Shown here piece by piece: positions 25,139 through 34,457 of a DNA stretch of 50,922 nt. How positions within the stretch are numbered: position 1 is the first letter of the stretch; each line of letters starts with the position of its first letter. Made by a program: the position numbers and the translations under genes. Where the stretch lies: positions 1-50,922 of the forward strand of contig JAEINR010000039.1 in NCBI GenBank assembly GCA_016342325.1, read 5' to 3'. The notes below the pieces were generated by a model. The model saw only the letters and a program-made list of their open reading frames with translations. It did not search any database and was not told where the DNA came from. The stretch is from Desulfobacterium sp. Lineage in GTDB: Bacteria > Desulfobacterota > Desulfobacteria > Desulfobacterales > Desulfobacteraceae.

Positions 25139-25483
25139 ATGGACCTTAAAACGGAAAAAAGCGGTAGCACCGTTACTGTGAAAATGGGTGGTCCCCTCAC
25201 CATCGAACATGCAGCTAAATTGAAAACCTTCATGTCCAATGTGTCTGGTGACGCGGAAGAGATCTTTGTGGACCTCGACGGCGTTACCGACATAGATCTT
25301 TCCTGTATTCAACTCCTCTGTTCGGCCAACCTTTCTTTTGATAAAAATCGCAAACGGCTTATCTGGAAAAATGCTCACACGAATGTTATCACCCGTGCCC
25401 TGTCTGAAGCAGGTTATACAAGAGAGGTGGTGTGCCATGATAAGCCTTGTAAAAACTGCTTATGGAAAGGAGATGAGAGATAA
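25139..25483 (+). CDS. STAS-domain protein (anti-anti-sigma-like)
   Basis: A 114-residue single STAS domain: PLTIEHAAKLKTFMSN, then EEIFVDLDGVTDIDLSCIQLLCSAN, the usual central strand and phosphorylation-site loop. The expected Ser/Thr is in the DLSCIQLL segment (Ser at about 59). The C-terminus is cysteine-rich (CHDKPCKNCLW), which is unusual for this fold and could bind a metal. As first gene of a che cluster, it overlaps cheY by one base. STAS proteins in such clusters may act as adaptors or scaffold regulators. GGAGAAG precedes the ATG. Confidence 0.85.
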   Translation: MDLKTEKSGSTVTVKMGGPLTIEHAAKLKTFMSNVSGDAEEIFVDLDGVTDIDLSCIQLLCSANLSFDKNRKRLIWKNAHTNVITRALSEAGYTREVVCHDKPCKNCLWKGDER

Positions 25484-25848
25484 TGGGCAAGACGATTCTT
25501 ACGGCGGATGATTCGGCCAGTATGCGGCAAATGGTAACCTTCACCCTGGAAGGGGCGGGGTATGAGGTGGTAGAGGCGGTGGATGGAAAGGATGGACTGG
25601 CCAAGATCTCCAAGGCAAAGGTGGACATGATTATCACGGATCTCAACATGCCGAAGATGGATGGCATCGAGATGATTCGTAACGCCAGGGCCATGCCCCA
25701 ATACAAATTCATCCCAATCATCCTTTTAACAACCGAATCCCAGGACGGCAAAAAAAAAGAGGGCAGGGCAGCCGGTGCCACCGGCTGGATCACCAAACCT
25801 TTCAAGCCGGAACAACTCCTGGCAGTGATAAAAAAAGTCTTAAAATAA
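25483..25848 (+). CDS. cheY: CheY-like single-domain response regulator
   Basis: A 121-residue receiver domain. Acidic pocket Asp9-Asp10, phosphorylated Asp53 (ITDLNMP), TTES switch Thr and TKPF lysine are present. There is no output domain. It lies between the STAS gene (TAATG overlap) and cheA, so it is the likely phosphoryl acceptor of that kinase. Whether it controls motility or another output is not shown, since no flagellar genes are in the window. Confidence 0.93.
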   Translation: MGKTILTADDSASMRQMVTFTLEGAGYEVVEAVDGKDGLAKISKAKVDMIITDLNMPKMDGIEMIRNARAMPQYKFIPIILLTTESQDGKKKEGRAAGATGWITKPFKPEQLLAVIKKVLK

Positions 25849-25867
25849 AAATCTGCAGGAGTTTCCC

Positions 25868-27937
25868 ATGGATGTTCATAAACACGCATTTAAGGAAGAA
25901 ACCTACGAACTTCTGGCAGAGCTTGAAACCTCGTTGCTGGAACTGGAGGAGACCCCCGACGATATGGAGCAGATTGGCCGGGTGTTCCGGGCCATGCATA
26001 CCATCAAGGGGTCGGGGGCCATGTTCGGATTTGAGGATATCGCGGATTTCACCCACAATGTAGAAACCGTGTTTGACAAGGTCCGTGGGGGAAGCATCCA
26101 GGTTACCCGGGAGCTTGTCAACCTGACCCTTGCTGCCCGGGATCACATCAAAGATCTGCTCGACGAAGGGGGGGACGCAGATGAAATTCAGGCAAATGGG
26201 ATCATCGCAGCCCTTGGGAAACTACTTGTCCAGGGCAACCCCGATGAAGCGGTGGCGGCCTTGCCCGGCATGACCCATGAAGAACCCATGGTTCCAGGTC
26301 CCATCATAACTTGCCGGATCCGGTTCCGGCCGGCCCAGGATATTTTTGCCAGCGGCACGAATCCCCTGCTTCTCCTCAACGAACTCAGGGAGTTTGGAGA
26401 GTGTATCGTCACCGCCCATACCGAGGATATCCCCCCCCTAAAAGAGCTTGATCCCGAAGCCTGCTATATCTTCTGGGATATCATTCTCAGTACCTCCCAG
26501 GGAATTAACGCCATCAAGGATGTGTTCATTTTTGTGGTGGATGACTGCGAGCTTACCATGGATATTTTAGACGATGGGGAGAGGGATATCGATGGGGTAC
26601 AGCCCGACCGGCTGGGAGAGATCCTGGTCAAGCGGGGGGATGTTTCGGACAAGCACCTGCAAAAGGCGCTGGAGACCCAGAACCGGATCGGTGAGATCCT
26701 GATACAGGAGAAAGCGACCAGCCGTGCATCGGTCGCATCCGCACTGGCGGAGCAGGAGCAGGTTAAAAAGAGGATCGCCCAGCGAAAAGAGACCGTTGTT
26801 TCCACAAGTATCCGGGTGCCCGCAGACAAGCTGGACCAGTTGGTGGATCTTGTGGGGGAGCTTGTCACGGTTCAGGCGCGTCTCAGCGAGAAAGCGGCCA
26901 CGGAAAAGGATGCCGACCTTGTGGCCATTGCAGAAGAGGTGGAGATGCTCACCGGTGGGCTTCGGGACAACGCCATGGGCATACGCATGCTTCAGATCGG
27001 CACCACGTTTTCAAATTTCAAAAGACTGGTCCGGGACCTGTCAAACGAGCTGGACAAGAAGATTGAACTGACGACCACGGGTGGCGACACGGAACTTGAT
27101 AAAACAGTCATCGAAAGGCTGAAAGATCCCCTGGTGCATATTATCCGAAACAGTATCGATCACGGCATTGAATCCCCGGCTGTCAGAAAAGCGGGGGGAA
27201 AGCCTGAAACAGGGACCATCCACCTCAAAGCCGAACACTCCGGTGCCAATGTGCTCATTGAGATTTCAGACGACGGCAAGGGCCTCGATGTTGAGGTGAT
27301 CCGCCAAAAAGCTGGTGAAAAAGGGATCCTCCCCATTGATGCAGACCTTTCGGAAAGGGAGATCCTCAACCTTATTTTTTCCCCGGGTTTTTCAACCGCA
27401 ACCCAGGTGACGGATGTTTCAGGGCGCGGGGTGGGCATGGATGTGGTGAAGAACGGCATCGAAGCCCTGGGGGGAAGCATTGATCTGGAGAGCCGGAAAG
27501 GGGAAGGCACCACCATCACCTTGAAGCTGCCGCTGACCCTGGCCATCATTGACGGGCTGCTGGTGACCATCGGCGGAGACTATTTCGTGCTCCCCCTTGC
27601 ATCGGTGGAAGAGTGTGTGGAGTTGCCCCACAATAGAGATGAGAAGAAAAAGGGGGGAAATATCCTCAATGTCCGGGGGGAAATCGTTCCATTTATCCGG
27701 CTGCGTAAAGAGTATGCCATCCATACGGACAGACCGGAACTCGAGCATGTGGTGATCATGGAGGCAAACGGAAAACGGGTGGGGTTTGTGGTGGACAATG
27801 TGATCGGCGGCCATCAGACGGTTATCAAAAACCTTGGCGGTGCGTTTAAAAAAGCCCGTGACATCTCCGGCGCAACCATCCTGGGCGACGGTACCGTTGC
27901 CCTGATCGTTGATGTGAATAAAATTCTGGATTTGTAA
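25868..27937 (+). CDS. cheA: Chemotaxis histidine kinase CheA with unusual linker modules
   Basis: The 689-residue kinase has an HPt (P1) domain with phosphorylated His44 ([11 protein letters not shown]). A domain at about 145-235 ([18 protein letters not shown] ... [15 protein letters not shown] ... DVFIFVVDD) takes the place of P2. A two-motif segment follows at about 250-300 ([45 protein letters not shown]), resembling the MshEN/GspE N-terminal motif. Then come dimerisation P3 ([14 protein letters not shown]), the ATPase P4 ([25 protein letters not shown]) and the CheW-like P5. All catalytic boxes are intact. It phosphorylates CheY and CheB of the cluster. Confidence 0.95.
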   Translation: MDVHKHAFKEETYELLAELETSLLELEETPDDMEQIGRVFRAMHTIKGSGAMFGFEDIADFTHNVETVFDKVRGGSIQVTRELVNLTLAARDHIKDLLDEGGDADEIQANGIIAALGKLLVQGNPDEAVAALPGMTHEEPMVPGPIITCRIRFRPAQDIFASGTNPLLLLNELREFGECIVTAHTEDIPPLKELDPEACYIFWDIILSTSQGINAIKDVFIFVVDDCELTMDILDDGERDIDGVQPDRLGEILVKRGDVSDKHLQKALETQNRIGEILIQEKATSRASVASALAEQEQVKKRIAQRKETVVSTSIRVPADKLDQLVDLVGELVTVQARLSEKAATEKDADLVAIAEEVEMLTGGLRDNAMGIRMLQIGTTFSNFKRLVRDLSNELDKKIELTTTGGDTELDKTVIERLKDPLVHIIRNSIDHGIESPAVRKAGGKPETGTIHLKAEHSGANVLIEISDDGKGLDVEVIRQKAGEKGILPIDADLSEREILNLIFSPGFSTATQVTDVSGRGVGMDVVKNGIEALGGSIDLESRKGEGTTITLKLPLTLAIIDGLLVTIGGDYFVLPLASVEECVELPHNRDEKKKGGNILNVRGEIVPFIRLRKEYAIHTDRPELEHVVIMEANGKRVGFVVDNVIGGHQTVIKNLGGAFKKARDISGATILGDGTVALIVDVNKILDL

Positions 27938-27977
27938 AGTTTTTAGCAACCATGAAATCCATGGAAGGAGGCTGACA

Positions 27978-30014
27978 GTGTTTAGTAAATTTATAGGACG
28001 TTTCAATCAATTGGGGTCAAGTGTAAAATCAAATTATGTTGACCTTTTGCCCACCCCGGTTGTCGCCATTGACAGAAATTTTACCATCACCCACATCAAC
28101 CCTGCAGGGGCAGGGGTGGTTGGCAAAACCCCGGAACAGGTGATCGGCACGAAATGCCACGACCTCTTCAAAACCGCCCACTGCGGCACCTCCGAGTGCC
28201 GATGCTCCCAGGCCATGACCCGAAACGAGATTGTAACCGGAGAAACCGTTGTGGATCCGGACGGCCTGAAATTGCCCATCCGGTATACCGGCGCACCGCT
28301 CACAGATGAAACCGGCAAGGTCATCGGTGCCCTGGAGTTTGTGGTGGACATTTCTGAAACGAAAAAAGCCTTGGACGATGCGTCTTTGAAGGTGGATTAC
28401 CTGAATAACATTCCCACACCTGTTATGGTGATTGATAAGAATTTTACGGTGCGATTCATAAACCCTGCCGGCGCGGCCGCATTGGGAAAGACGCCTGAAG
28501 CCTGTCGGGATCAGAAGTGTTTCAGCCTGTTCAACACAGGCCACTGCAATACCCCCGACTGCCAGGTGGCAAAGGCCATGCAGCAAAACCGTGTTTTTAC
28601 AAGCGATACCATAGCCCACCTGCCCACAGGAGAGCTTCCCATCCGATACACGGGTGCGCCGCTTACGGATGCCGACGGAAACGTCACAGGCGGCCTGGAA
28701 TACGTGGTGGATATCAGCAAGGAGATGGCGATTACCAGCGGCGTGGTGCAGATGGCAAGCGATGCTGCGGCAGGTGTGCTGGACACCCGGGCGGATGCAA
28801 AGGCCTTCGAGGGCAATTACAGGCGTATTGTCGAAGGGGTGAACGCTGCCCTGGATGCGGTGGTGAAACCACTTACCGTGGCTGCAGAGTGTGTGGACAG
28901 GATTTCCACCGGAGACACCCCTGAAAAGATCACAGAGGATTACAAAGGCGATTTCAATGTGATCAAAAACAACCTGAATGCACTTATAGACGCCATGAAT
29001 GAGATAACTTCCGTTGCGGAAAGGATGGCCGGGGGAGACCTTAACATTGTGATCAGAGAGCGCTCGTCCAACGATGTCCTCATGATGGCGCTGGCCATGA
29101 TGGTAAAAAAAATGAAAGAGATCGTAACCGAGGTCATGCACTCTTCCGACTCTGTGGCTTCCGGAAGCATTCAGATGAGTTCCACAACAGAGCAGATGTC
29201 CCAGGGGGCGACAGAACAGGCTGCTGCGGCAGAAGAAGCCTCCTCCTCCATGGAGCAGATGACCGCAAATATAAAACAGAATGCGGAAAATGCCCAGCAG
29301 ACGGAGAGGATCGCTTCCCAGGCTGCTGCGGACGCAGAAAAAGGGGGAGAGGCCGTCGCAAGGACTGTGGATGCCATGAAGCAGATCGCAGAAAAAATCT
29401 CGATCATTGAGGAGATCGCACGCCAGACAAACATGCTGGCCTTGAACGCAGCCATCGAGGCTGCCCGGGCCGGGGAGCACGGCAAGGGATTTGCCGTGGT
29501 GGCAGACGCCGTACGAAAGCTGGCCGAGCGGAGCCAGACCTCGGCGGCCGAAATCAGCAGTCTTGCCGTATCCAGCGTTGAGATTTCGGAGACCGCAGGC
29601 CGGATGCTGGAAAAGATCGTTCCCGACATTCGAAAGACAGCCGAACTTGTCCAGGAGATCAACGCGGCAAGTACGGAACAGCACACCGGAGCAGACCAGA
29701 TCAACCAGGCGCTTCAGCAACTTGACTGTGTGATCCAGCAGAACTCCTCAGCTTCCGAAGAGATCTCCTCGACGGCGGAAGTGCTGGCGGCCCAGGCGGA
29801 ACAACTCAAGGGCGCCATCCGTTTTTTTAACCTGGATTCCAACCGGGAGAAGAAGGAGACAAACGTCGTAATAAACAGAACCCGCCTTGGGCCAGAACGC
29901 GGTGCAAAAAGACCTGAAGTCAGGTCATCCACGCCTGTCAAAGGGGTGTCCTTGGAGATGAATGAGAAATCCGTCCCAGGCGAAAGCCTGGATGAGGACT
30001 TTGAAGCCTATTGA
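27978..30014 (+). CDS. Cytoplasmic methyl-accepting chemotaxis protein with two Cys-motif PAS domains
   Basis: A 678-residue receptor without transmembrane segments; start GTG with AAGGAGG upstream. Two PAS domains (about 20-130 and 140-250) share a pattern: PTPVxxIDxNFT, then Cys-x8-Cys-x4-Cys (Cys60/69/74 plus Cys76; Cys181/190/195), then [12 protein letters not shown]. Two HAMP-like segments follow (about 255-375), then the signalling domain with the hairpin tip ([42 protein letters not shown]). The tail ends DEDFEAY, an acidic-aromatic end that could tether CheR/CheB. The Cys pattern suggests redox or metal/haem sensing inside the cell; this is inference. Confidence 0.93.
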   Translation: MFSKFIGRFNQLGSSVKSNYVDLLPTPVVAIDRNFTITHINPAGAGVVGKTPEQVIGTKCHDLFKTAHCGTSECRCSQAMTRNEIVTGETVVDPDGLKLPIRYTGAPLTDETGKVIGALEFVVDISETKKALDDASLKVDYLNNIPTPVMVIDKNFTVRFINPAGAAALGKTPEACRDQKCFSLFNTGHCNTPDCQVAKAMQQNRVFTSDTIAHLPTGELPIRYTGAPLTDADGNVTGGLEYVVDISKEMAITSGVVQMASDAAAGVLDTRADAKAFEGNYRRIVEGVNAALDAVVKPLTVAAECVDRISTGDTPEKITEDYKGDFNVIKNNLNALIDAMNEITSVAERMAGGDLNIVIRERSSNDVLMMALAMMVKKMKEIVTEVMHSSDSVASGSIQMSSTTEQMSQGATEQAAAAEEASSSMEQMTANIKQNAENAQQTERIASQAAADAEKGGEAVARTVDAMKQIAEKISIIEEIARQTNMLALNAAIEAARAGEHGKGFAVVADAVRKLAERSQTSAAEISSLAVSSVEISETAGRMLEKIVPDIRKTAELVQEINAASTEQHTGADQINQALQQLDCVIQQNSSASEEISSTAEVLAAQAEQLKGAIRFFNLDSNREKKETNVVINRTRLGPERGAKRPEVRSSTPVKGVSLEMNEKSVPGESLDEDFEAY

Positions 30015-30131
30015 AAGGACGCGCCTTAAAAAAACAAACCGTGGTCCATCATTTATGGAGACTCCCCCTTAGGGTGTTTTTAACGCTTAAAGAGCGGGGT
30101 CTGAACTCTGTAAAAAAGGAGCGTCCTCCAT

Positions 30132-30656
30132 ATGGCGATCGAAGAAATTACCGAAACAGGCCAGTACCTGACATTTATGCTCGATGAAGAGACCTATGCC
30201 ATTGATATCAAACAGGTGCGTGAAGTCCTTGATTTTACAGAGGTAACCCGGGTGCCGCGAATGCCTGACTTTATGCGCGGGGTGATCAACTTAAGAGGAG
30301 GAGTCGTACCGGTTGTCGACCTTCGCCTTAAATTCGCCATGCCGGCAACTGAAAAGACCGTGGACACCTGCATCATCATCATGGAAGTTATCATTGACGG
30401 AAACACAGCCCTCCTGGGTGCACTTGCCGATTCCGTTCAGGAAGTGCTGGATCTGGAACCCGATCAGATAGAGCCAGCACCCAAAATCGGAACCCGGCTC
30501 AGAACCGATTTCATCAGGGGAATGGGTAAAAAGAACGAGGAATTTATTATTCTCCTTGATATCGACAGGGTGTTCTCCGCCGAGGAACTTTTAGGGGTCC
30601 AGGAGACGGATAAACCGCCAGAGCCAGGGCCGGAGGCGATTGAAATTGCAACTTAA
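30132..30656 (+). CDS. cheW: Chemotaxis coupling protein CheW
   Basis: The 174-residue adaptor contains one CheW (SH3-like) domain: YLTFMLDEETYAIDIKQVREVLDF, VPRMPDFMRGVINLRGGVVPVVDLRLKF, and a C-terminal IILLDIDRVFS strand. It links the receptor to CheA. The C-terminal 15 residues are Pro/Glu-rich. AAGGAG lies 10 bases before the ATG. The 117-base gap after the receptor gene has a short, distant inverted repeat (AGGACGC at its start, GCGTCCT just before the ATG). The end overlaps cheR by 17 bases. Confidence 0.95.
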   Translation: MAIEEITETGQYLTFMLDEETYAIDIKQVREVLDFTEVTRVPRMPDFMRGVINLRGGVVPVVDLRLKFAMPATEKTVDTCIIIMEVIIDGNTALLGALADSVQEVLDLEPDQIEPAPKIGTRLRTDFIRGMGKKNEEFIILLDIDRVFSAEELLGVQETDKPPEPGPEAIEIAT

Positions 30657-31275
30657 ACAGGTCCTGGGGAGGGACGGCGCCTTCATGATCGAAACCCCGG
30701 ATGCCATACAGAACGTGCCCGCACTGCTGGCGGCCCATGGCCCAGGACTTGGGAAAAATCTCATGGTTTGGTGTTGCGCCTCATCCAGGGGGCACAAGCC
30801 CTATACCCTGGCCATGGTTTTGAATGATTTCTCTCGAACCTGTTCCAAATTTGATTTTTCAGTTTTAGCAACCGACATATCGAGCCGGGTGCTCGATATC
30901 GCCATAAAGGGTGTTTACGACGCAGGGGAGATAGACCCGGTCCCCATGGAATTGAGGAAAAAGTATCTCTTGAAAAACAAGGACAAAACAAAACGCCTTG
31001 TCAGGATCGTCCCTGAAGCTATACGAAAAGTTCGGTTGCAACACCTGAATCTGATGGACCCTGATTTTGGAATACACCGGAAAATGGATATTATTTTTTG
31101 CCGGAATGTCATTATCTATTTTGACAGGGAGACCACTGAAAAGCTGTTGGTCAAGCTGTGTGATCAGCTTATCCCGGGCGGGTTCATTTTCATGGGGCAT
31201 TCCGAGCTTCTCGACTGCACCATGCTGCCACTGATCTCGCTGGCCCCGGCGATTTATCAAAAGGTGAACAGATGA
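30640..31275 (+). CDS. Short, divergent CheR-like methyltransferase
   Basis: CheR methylates glutamates of chemoreceptors. This 211-residue product (about 270-290 is usual) keeps the C-terminal half: [37 protein letters not shown], and [12 protein letters not shown]. The N-terminal helical domain is missing, because cheW occupies the DNA where it would be. The SAM-binding GEEPY motif reads GHKPY (residues 51-55), replacing both acidic residues; the Asp of ATDI (79) remains. It starts at TTG (30640 or 30646) after GGAGG. It may be inactive, or act with another full-length CheR. cheB overlaps by 4 bases (ATGA), so it is still translated as part of the operon. Confidence 0.8.
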   Translation: MKLQLKQVLGRDGAFMIETPDAIQNVPALLAAHGPGLGKNLMVWCCASSRGHKPYTLAMVLNDFSRTCSKFDFSVLATDISSRVLDIAIKGVYDAGEIDPVPMELRKKYLLKNKDKTKRLVRIVPEAIRKVRLQHLNLMDPDFGIHRKMDIIFCRNVIIYFDRETTEKLLVKLCDQLIPGGFIFMGHSELLDCTMLPLISLAPAIYQKVNR

Positions 31276-32339
31276 AAAAAAAGATACGGGTTCTTATTGT
31301 TGACGATTCGGCCCTGGTACGCATGACCCTTGCGGATGTCCTGGCGTCGGATCCGGATATCGAGGTTATGGATACAGCCGCAGATCCCTATGCTGCAGCC
31401 AGGAAGATGAGGGATGAAGTTCCGGACGTCATCACCCTGGACGTTGAAATGCCCCGGATGGACGGCATTACCTTTCTGCAAAAAATCATGAGTCAGCACC
31501 CTGTTCCCGTGGTGATCTGTTCCAGCCTGGCTGGGGCAAGGTCGGAGACAGCACTGAAAGCCCTGGAATACGGTGCCGTTGATATCATTCAAAAACCAGC
31601 CATGGGCACTAAACAATTTATCGAGGAGTCAAAAATAACGATTTGCGACACCATCAAGGCTGCCGCAAAGTCACATTTGAGAAAATGCCTTCCCCAAAGA
31701 AAGGTAGCGCCCAAGCTGAGCGCCGATGCCGTGCTGGCAGGACCGACAAAAGCGATGTTGAAAACCACGGAAAAAATCGTGGTGGTGGGCGCGTCAACCG
31801 GAGGAACCGAAGCACTCCGGATATTTCTTGAGGCGCTTCCCATGGATGCGCCGGGAGTGGTTATTGTCCAGCATATGCCGGAGAACTTTACACGGGCTTT
31901 TGCAAAGCGGCTGAACGACCTGTGCCAGGTCTCCGTCAAAGAGGCCGCCAATAATGATACCGTGTTACGGGGGCAGACGCTCATCGCTCCGGGGAACGAC
32001 CACATGATGCTGAAACGCAGCGGTGCCAGGTACTATGTTGAGATAAAATCCGGCCCCCTTGTTTCCCGGCATCGCCCCTCGGTTGATGTGCTTTTTCGCT
32101 CTGCTGCCCGGTACGCCGGTAAAAACGCAGTGGGTGTCATCATGACCGGAATGGGGGATGACGGGGCAAAAGGGATGCTGGAGATGAAGCAGGCCGGTTC
32201 CCATACCATTGCCCAGGATAAAGCGTCCTGCGTGGTTTTTGGTATGCCCAATGAGGCGATAAAACTTGGCGGTGCCGACATGGTCCTGCCCCTGGAAAAA
32301 ATAATAGGGGCGGTGTTAAGGGAATGCGCAACCCCATAA
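31272..32339 (+). CDS. cheB: Chemoreceptor glutamate methylesterase CheB
   Basis: CheB removes methyl groups from chemoreceptors (and deamidates glutamines) when phosphorylated by CheA. The 355-residue protein has a receiver domain with Asp57 ([12 protein letters not shown]) and a methylesterase domain with the triad Ser175 (GASTGG), His201 (VQHMPENFT) and Asp296 ([11 protein letters not shown]). It is complete and follows the short CheR with an ATGA overlap. The presence of an intact esterase beside a degenerate methyltransferase is unusual. Confidence 0.95.
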   Translation: MKKKIRVLIVDDSALVRMTLADVLASDPDIEVMDTAADPYAAARKMRDEVPDVITLDVEMPRMDGITFLQKIMSQHPVPVVICSSLAGARSETALKALEYGAVDIIQKPAMGTKQFIEESKITICDTIKAAAKSHLRKCLPQRKVAPKLSADAVLAGPTKAMLKTTEKIVVVGASTGGTEALRIFLEALPMDAPGVVIVQHMPENFTRAFAKRLNDLCQVSVKEAANNDTVLRGQTLIAPGNDHMMLKRSGARYYVEIKSGPLVSRHRPSVDVLFRSAARYAGKNAVGVIMTGMGDDGAKGMLEMKQAGSHTIAQDKASCVVFGMPNEAIKLGGADMVLPLEKIIGAVLRECATP

Positions 32340-34342
32340 AGAGGATCACGGAAGAAATGAAAAACATAATACACCTGTTCCTGGAGATCGTTCAAAAGGG
32401 GATCGTCCCTTCCGAAAAACAGGTTACACGCATTGGGTCCCAATTGTCCGACCTTTCCCAAGCCATCTCATCTCTCATGTCTGACGTAGAACCGGATTTT
32501 TTAAAAATAGGCCAAAAACTTCAATGCATTTATTCCGAAAGCCAGGAGCTCTCCCATATGGTTATGGATGCCGTCAAGTTTGTGGACAACGGGACAGGTG
32601 ACATGTCCCTTGGAAATGTGGGGGAATTGGCACAGGAATCCGTGGAAAAACTCAAATTCTTTCAGCGGGGAATTTCAGAAAGCCTGGAGAGCCTTTATTC
32701 CGGTAGGGTTCACCTTGAAAAACTATCCGGACTGTGTACGCAAACCGACAAAATCCCCCTTCTCCTTGATGTTATCGCTTTAAATATCGCCATAGAAAGC
32801 AACCGTTCCGAAAAAGCCAATGAAATGTTTGCAGCTTTTATTGAAGAAGTAAAACAACTTTCCAGACAGATGGGGGCCATATCACAGGCCCTGTATGACG
32901 ACACGGAATCAACCCGGGTGCAACAGATCAACTCCCAGGAAGAACTGTCCAACCATCTGAATCACCTTTCAAACCTCTCCGACGCGGCTGAGAAAATCCT
33001 AGATGAGGCCACGTCCGAAATCAGGCAACTCATGGACACATCTCTTTCCTCACTCAAGAAAGCGGGTGAATGTTCCGGCGATATCGCAAACCAGGTCAGT
33101 CAAATCGTCATGGCAATTCAATTTCATGATATTGTCAGACAACAGATAGAGCATGTGGTCATGGCATTAAACGATGCGGGGACGCTTTGCACCCAGCCCC
33201 CCCAGGATGGGGGCCACACCGTCTCTCTCAACGATACCCTGGGCCGGGCCTATTCCATTGTTCAGCTTCAAAATGCCCAGGTCAAAAATGCTGTTTCAGA
33301 AATTGATGGTGCATACCGGAAAATATTAAACGCCTTTGAATCAATTGAAATCAAAGAAACGGAACTTGTCCGCTGCATGGGCAGCTCCATCACTAGTATT
33401 GCGGACGAAAATAAAGCTGAGAGTCCATTCTCAGTGATCAGCGCCAGCCTTGAAAACCTGAACGACCTCATGTCTCAAGCGGGCAATCTGAACCGGCAGG
33501 TTGAAAAAGCGTTTTCAGAAGCCTCTGAATCAACCTCGGAATTATCAAAGCACATAGAAGATGTTCAAAAATTAAGCCTGGACCTCCACAGAAAAGCCCT
33601 GAATGCCATCATCAAGTCAGCCCATCTTGGGGAGATGGGCGGCACACTTGAAGTCTTTGCCAAAGAGGTGGCACGCACATCAGACAACACAAACGACTTT
33701 ACAGAAGGGGTCACTGAAATTATTGAAAAGATCAGGAAGTTAAGGGGTGGACTGAAAAAAGATCCGTCAAACGCTCCCGAACAAAATTCCCTGGTAGGCA
33801 AAACCTCGGAAATAACACTTCATCAAAGTACAGAAACCATTTCCAACACATATCATATGTTTCTGGAAAACGCGTCAATGACGTCAAAGCTGTCGCAAAA
33901 ACTGGAATCATCCATTGCAGATGCAAAATCAGAGCTCTCTTTCATGGTTGATTTTTCAAACAAAATGACCCTGCTGGTAGGACAGTCGGAGGCGATGCTT
34001 CAACAGATCGGCCAGTGGCGGAAAGCGGATCATCAAGAAACAGCAACCGGTATGATCGAGGCATCCCAACGCTACACAATGGAAAGCGAAAGAGCGGTAC
34101 ATCTCAGCCTGAATGAAGCGTCGTTTGCCACTGGCTTACCGGAGAATGCCCCGGAAGACCCTGCAAACGATGTGGATTCAAACATTGATCTGTTTGAGGG
34201 CATCGATCTTTTTGAGGAAGAGGAAATCTCTACTGATGCGTCCGTAAGCGCTGAAAACAAAACTGAAAAACAGTGTCCGACCGAAACCGATGAACCTTCA
34301 GATGATAACAGTGAATTTGATGATAATATTGAACTGTTTTAA
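32324..34342 (+). CDS. Soluble coiled-coil chemotaxis protein with MCP-like helix and CheZ-type phosphatase motif
   Basis: A 672-residue, mostly helical protein without transmembrane segments. At about 141-185, [22 protein letters not shown]...[13 protein letters not shown] copies the receptor hairpin tip in degenerate form. At residues 267-275, FHDIVRQQI matches the CheZ active-site pattern FQDLTGQVI; Asp269 and Gln273 sit where CheZ has its catalytic Asp and Gln. The acidic tail has three related motifs (NIDLF, GIDLF, NIELF), the last at the very end, like the CheY-binding tail of CheZ. I infer a CheY-P phosphatase or sink. It overlaps cheB; a start at 32357 is possible. No other cheZ, cheC or cheX is present. 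Confidence 0.7.
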   Translation: MRNPIKRITEEMKNIIHLFLEIVQKGIVPSEKQVTRIGSQLSDLSQAISSLMSDVEPDFLKIGQKLQCIYSESQELSHMVMDAVKFVDNGTGDMSLGNVGELAQESVEKLKFFQRGISESLESLYSGRVHLEKLSGLCTQTDKIPLLLDVIALNIAIESNRSEKANEMFAAFIEEVKQLSRQMGAISQALYDDTESTRVQQINSQEELSNHLNHLSNLSDAAEKILDEATSEIRQLMDTSLSSLKKAGECSGDIANQVSQIVMAIQFHDIVRQQIEHVVMALNDAGTLCTQPPQDGGHTVSLNDTLGRAYSIVQLQNAQVKNAVSEIDGAYRKILNAFESIEIKETELVRCMGSSITSIADENKAESPFSVISASLENLNDLMSQAGNLNRQVEKAFSEASESTSELSKHIEDVQKLSLDLHRKALNAIIKSAHLGEMGGTLEVFAKEVARTSDNTNDFTEGVTEIIEKIRKLRGGLKKDPSNAPEQNSLVGKTSEITLHQSTETISNTYHMFLENASMTSKLSQKLESSIADAKSELSFMVDFSNKMTLLVGQSEAMLQQIGQWRKADHQETATGMIEASQRYTMESERAVHLSLNEASFATGLPENAPEDPANDVDSNIDLFEGIDLFEEEEISTDASVSAENKTEKQCPTETDEPSDDNSEFDDNIELF

Positions 34343-34417
34343 GCAAAGTCCCCCCTCATGTTTGAGAAGCTGAGCCGCCAAGTAGAAGGAAAGAGATTGA
34401 AGGAACAATGGTATAAC

Positions 34418-34457
34418 AACCAAAGGGGACAGTCCTATAAATCCGTCCCCTTTGGTT
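34418..34457. repeat. Perfect 13-bp inverted repeat at the end of hipA
   Basis: AACCAAAGGGGAC (34418-34430) pairs with GTCCCCTTTGGTT (34445-34457) around 14 bases. It overlaps the last codons and stop of hipA. The GGGGAC palindrome type resembles REP/RAYT-associated repeats. It may also end transcripts from both sides, although no T-run is present. Confidence 0.7.

Noticed and set aside
28029-29720. 563-codon minus-strand open frame opposite the receptor gene
   Set aside because: It is antisense to a receptor with clear domains, has a Cys/His-rich composition typical of shadow frames, and has no ribosome site.
30014-30131. Gap between receptor and cheW as a riboswitch
   Set aside because: Only one distant 7-bp pairing (AGGACGC with GCGTCCT) is seen. 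No known riboswitch pattern is present.
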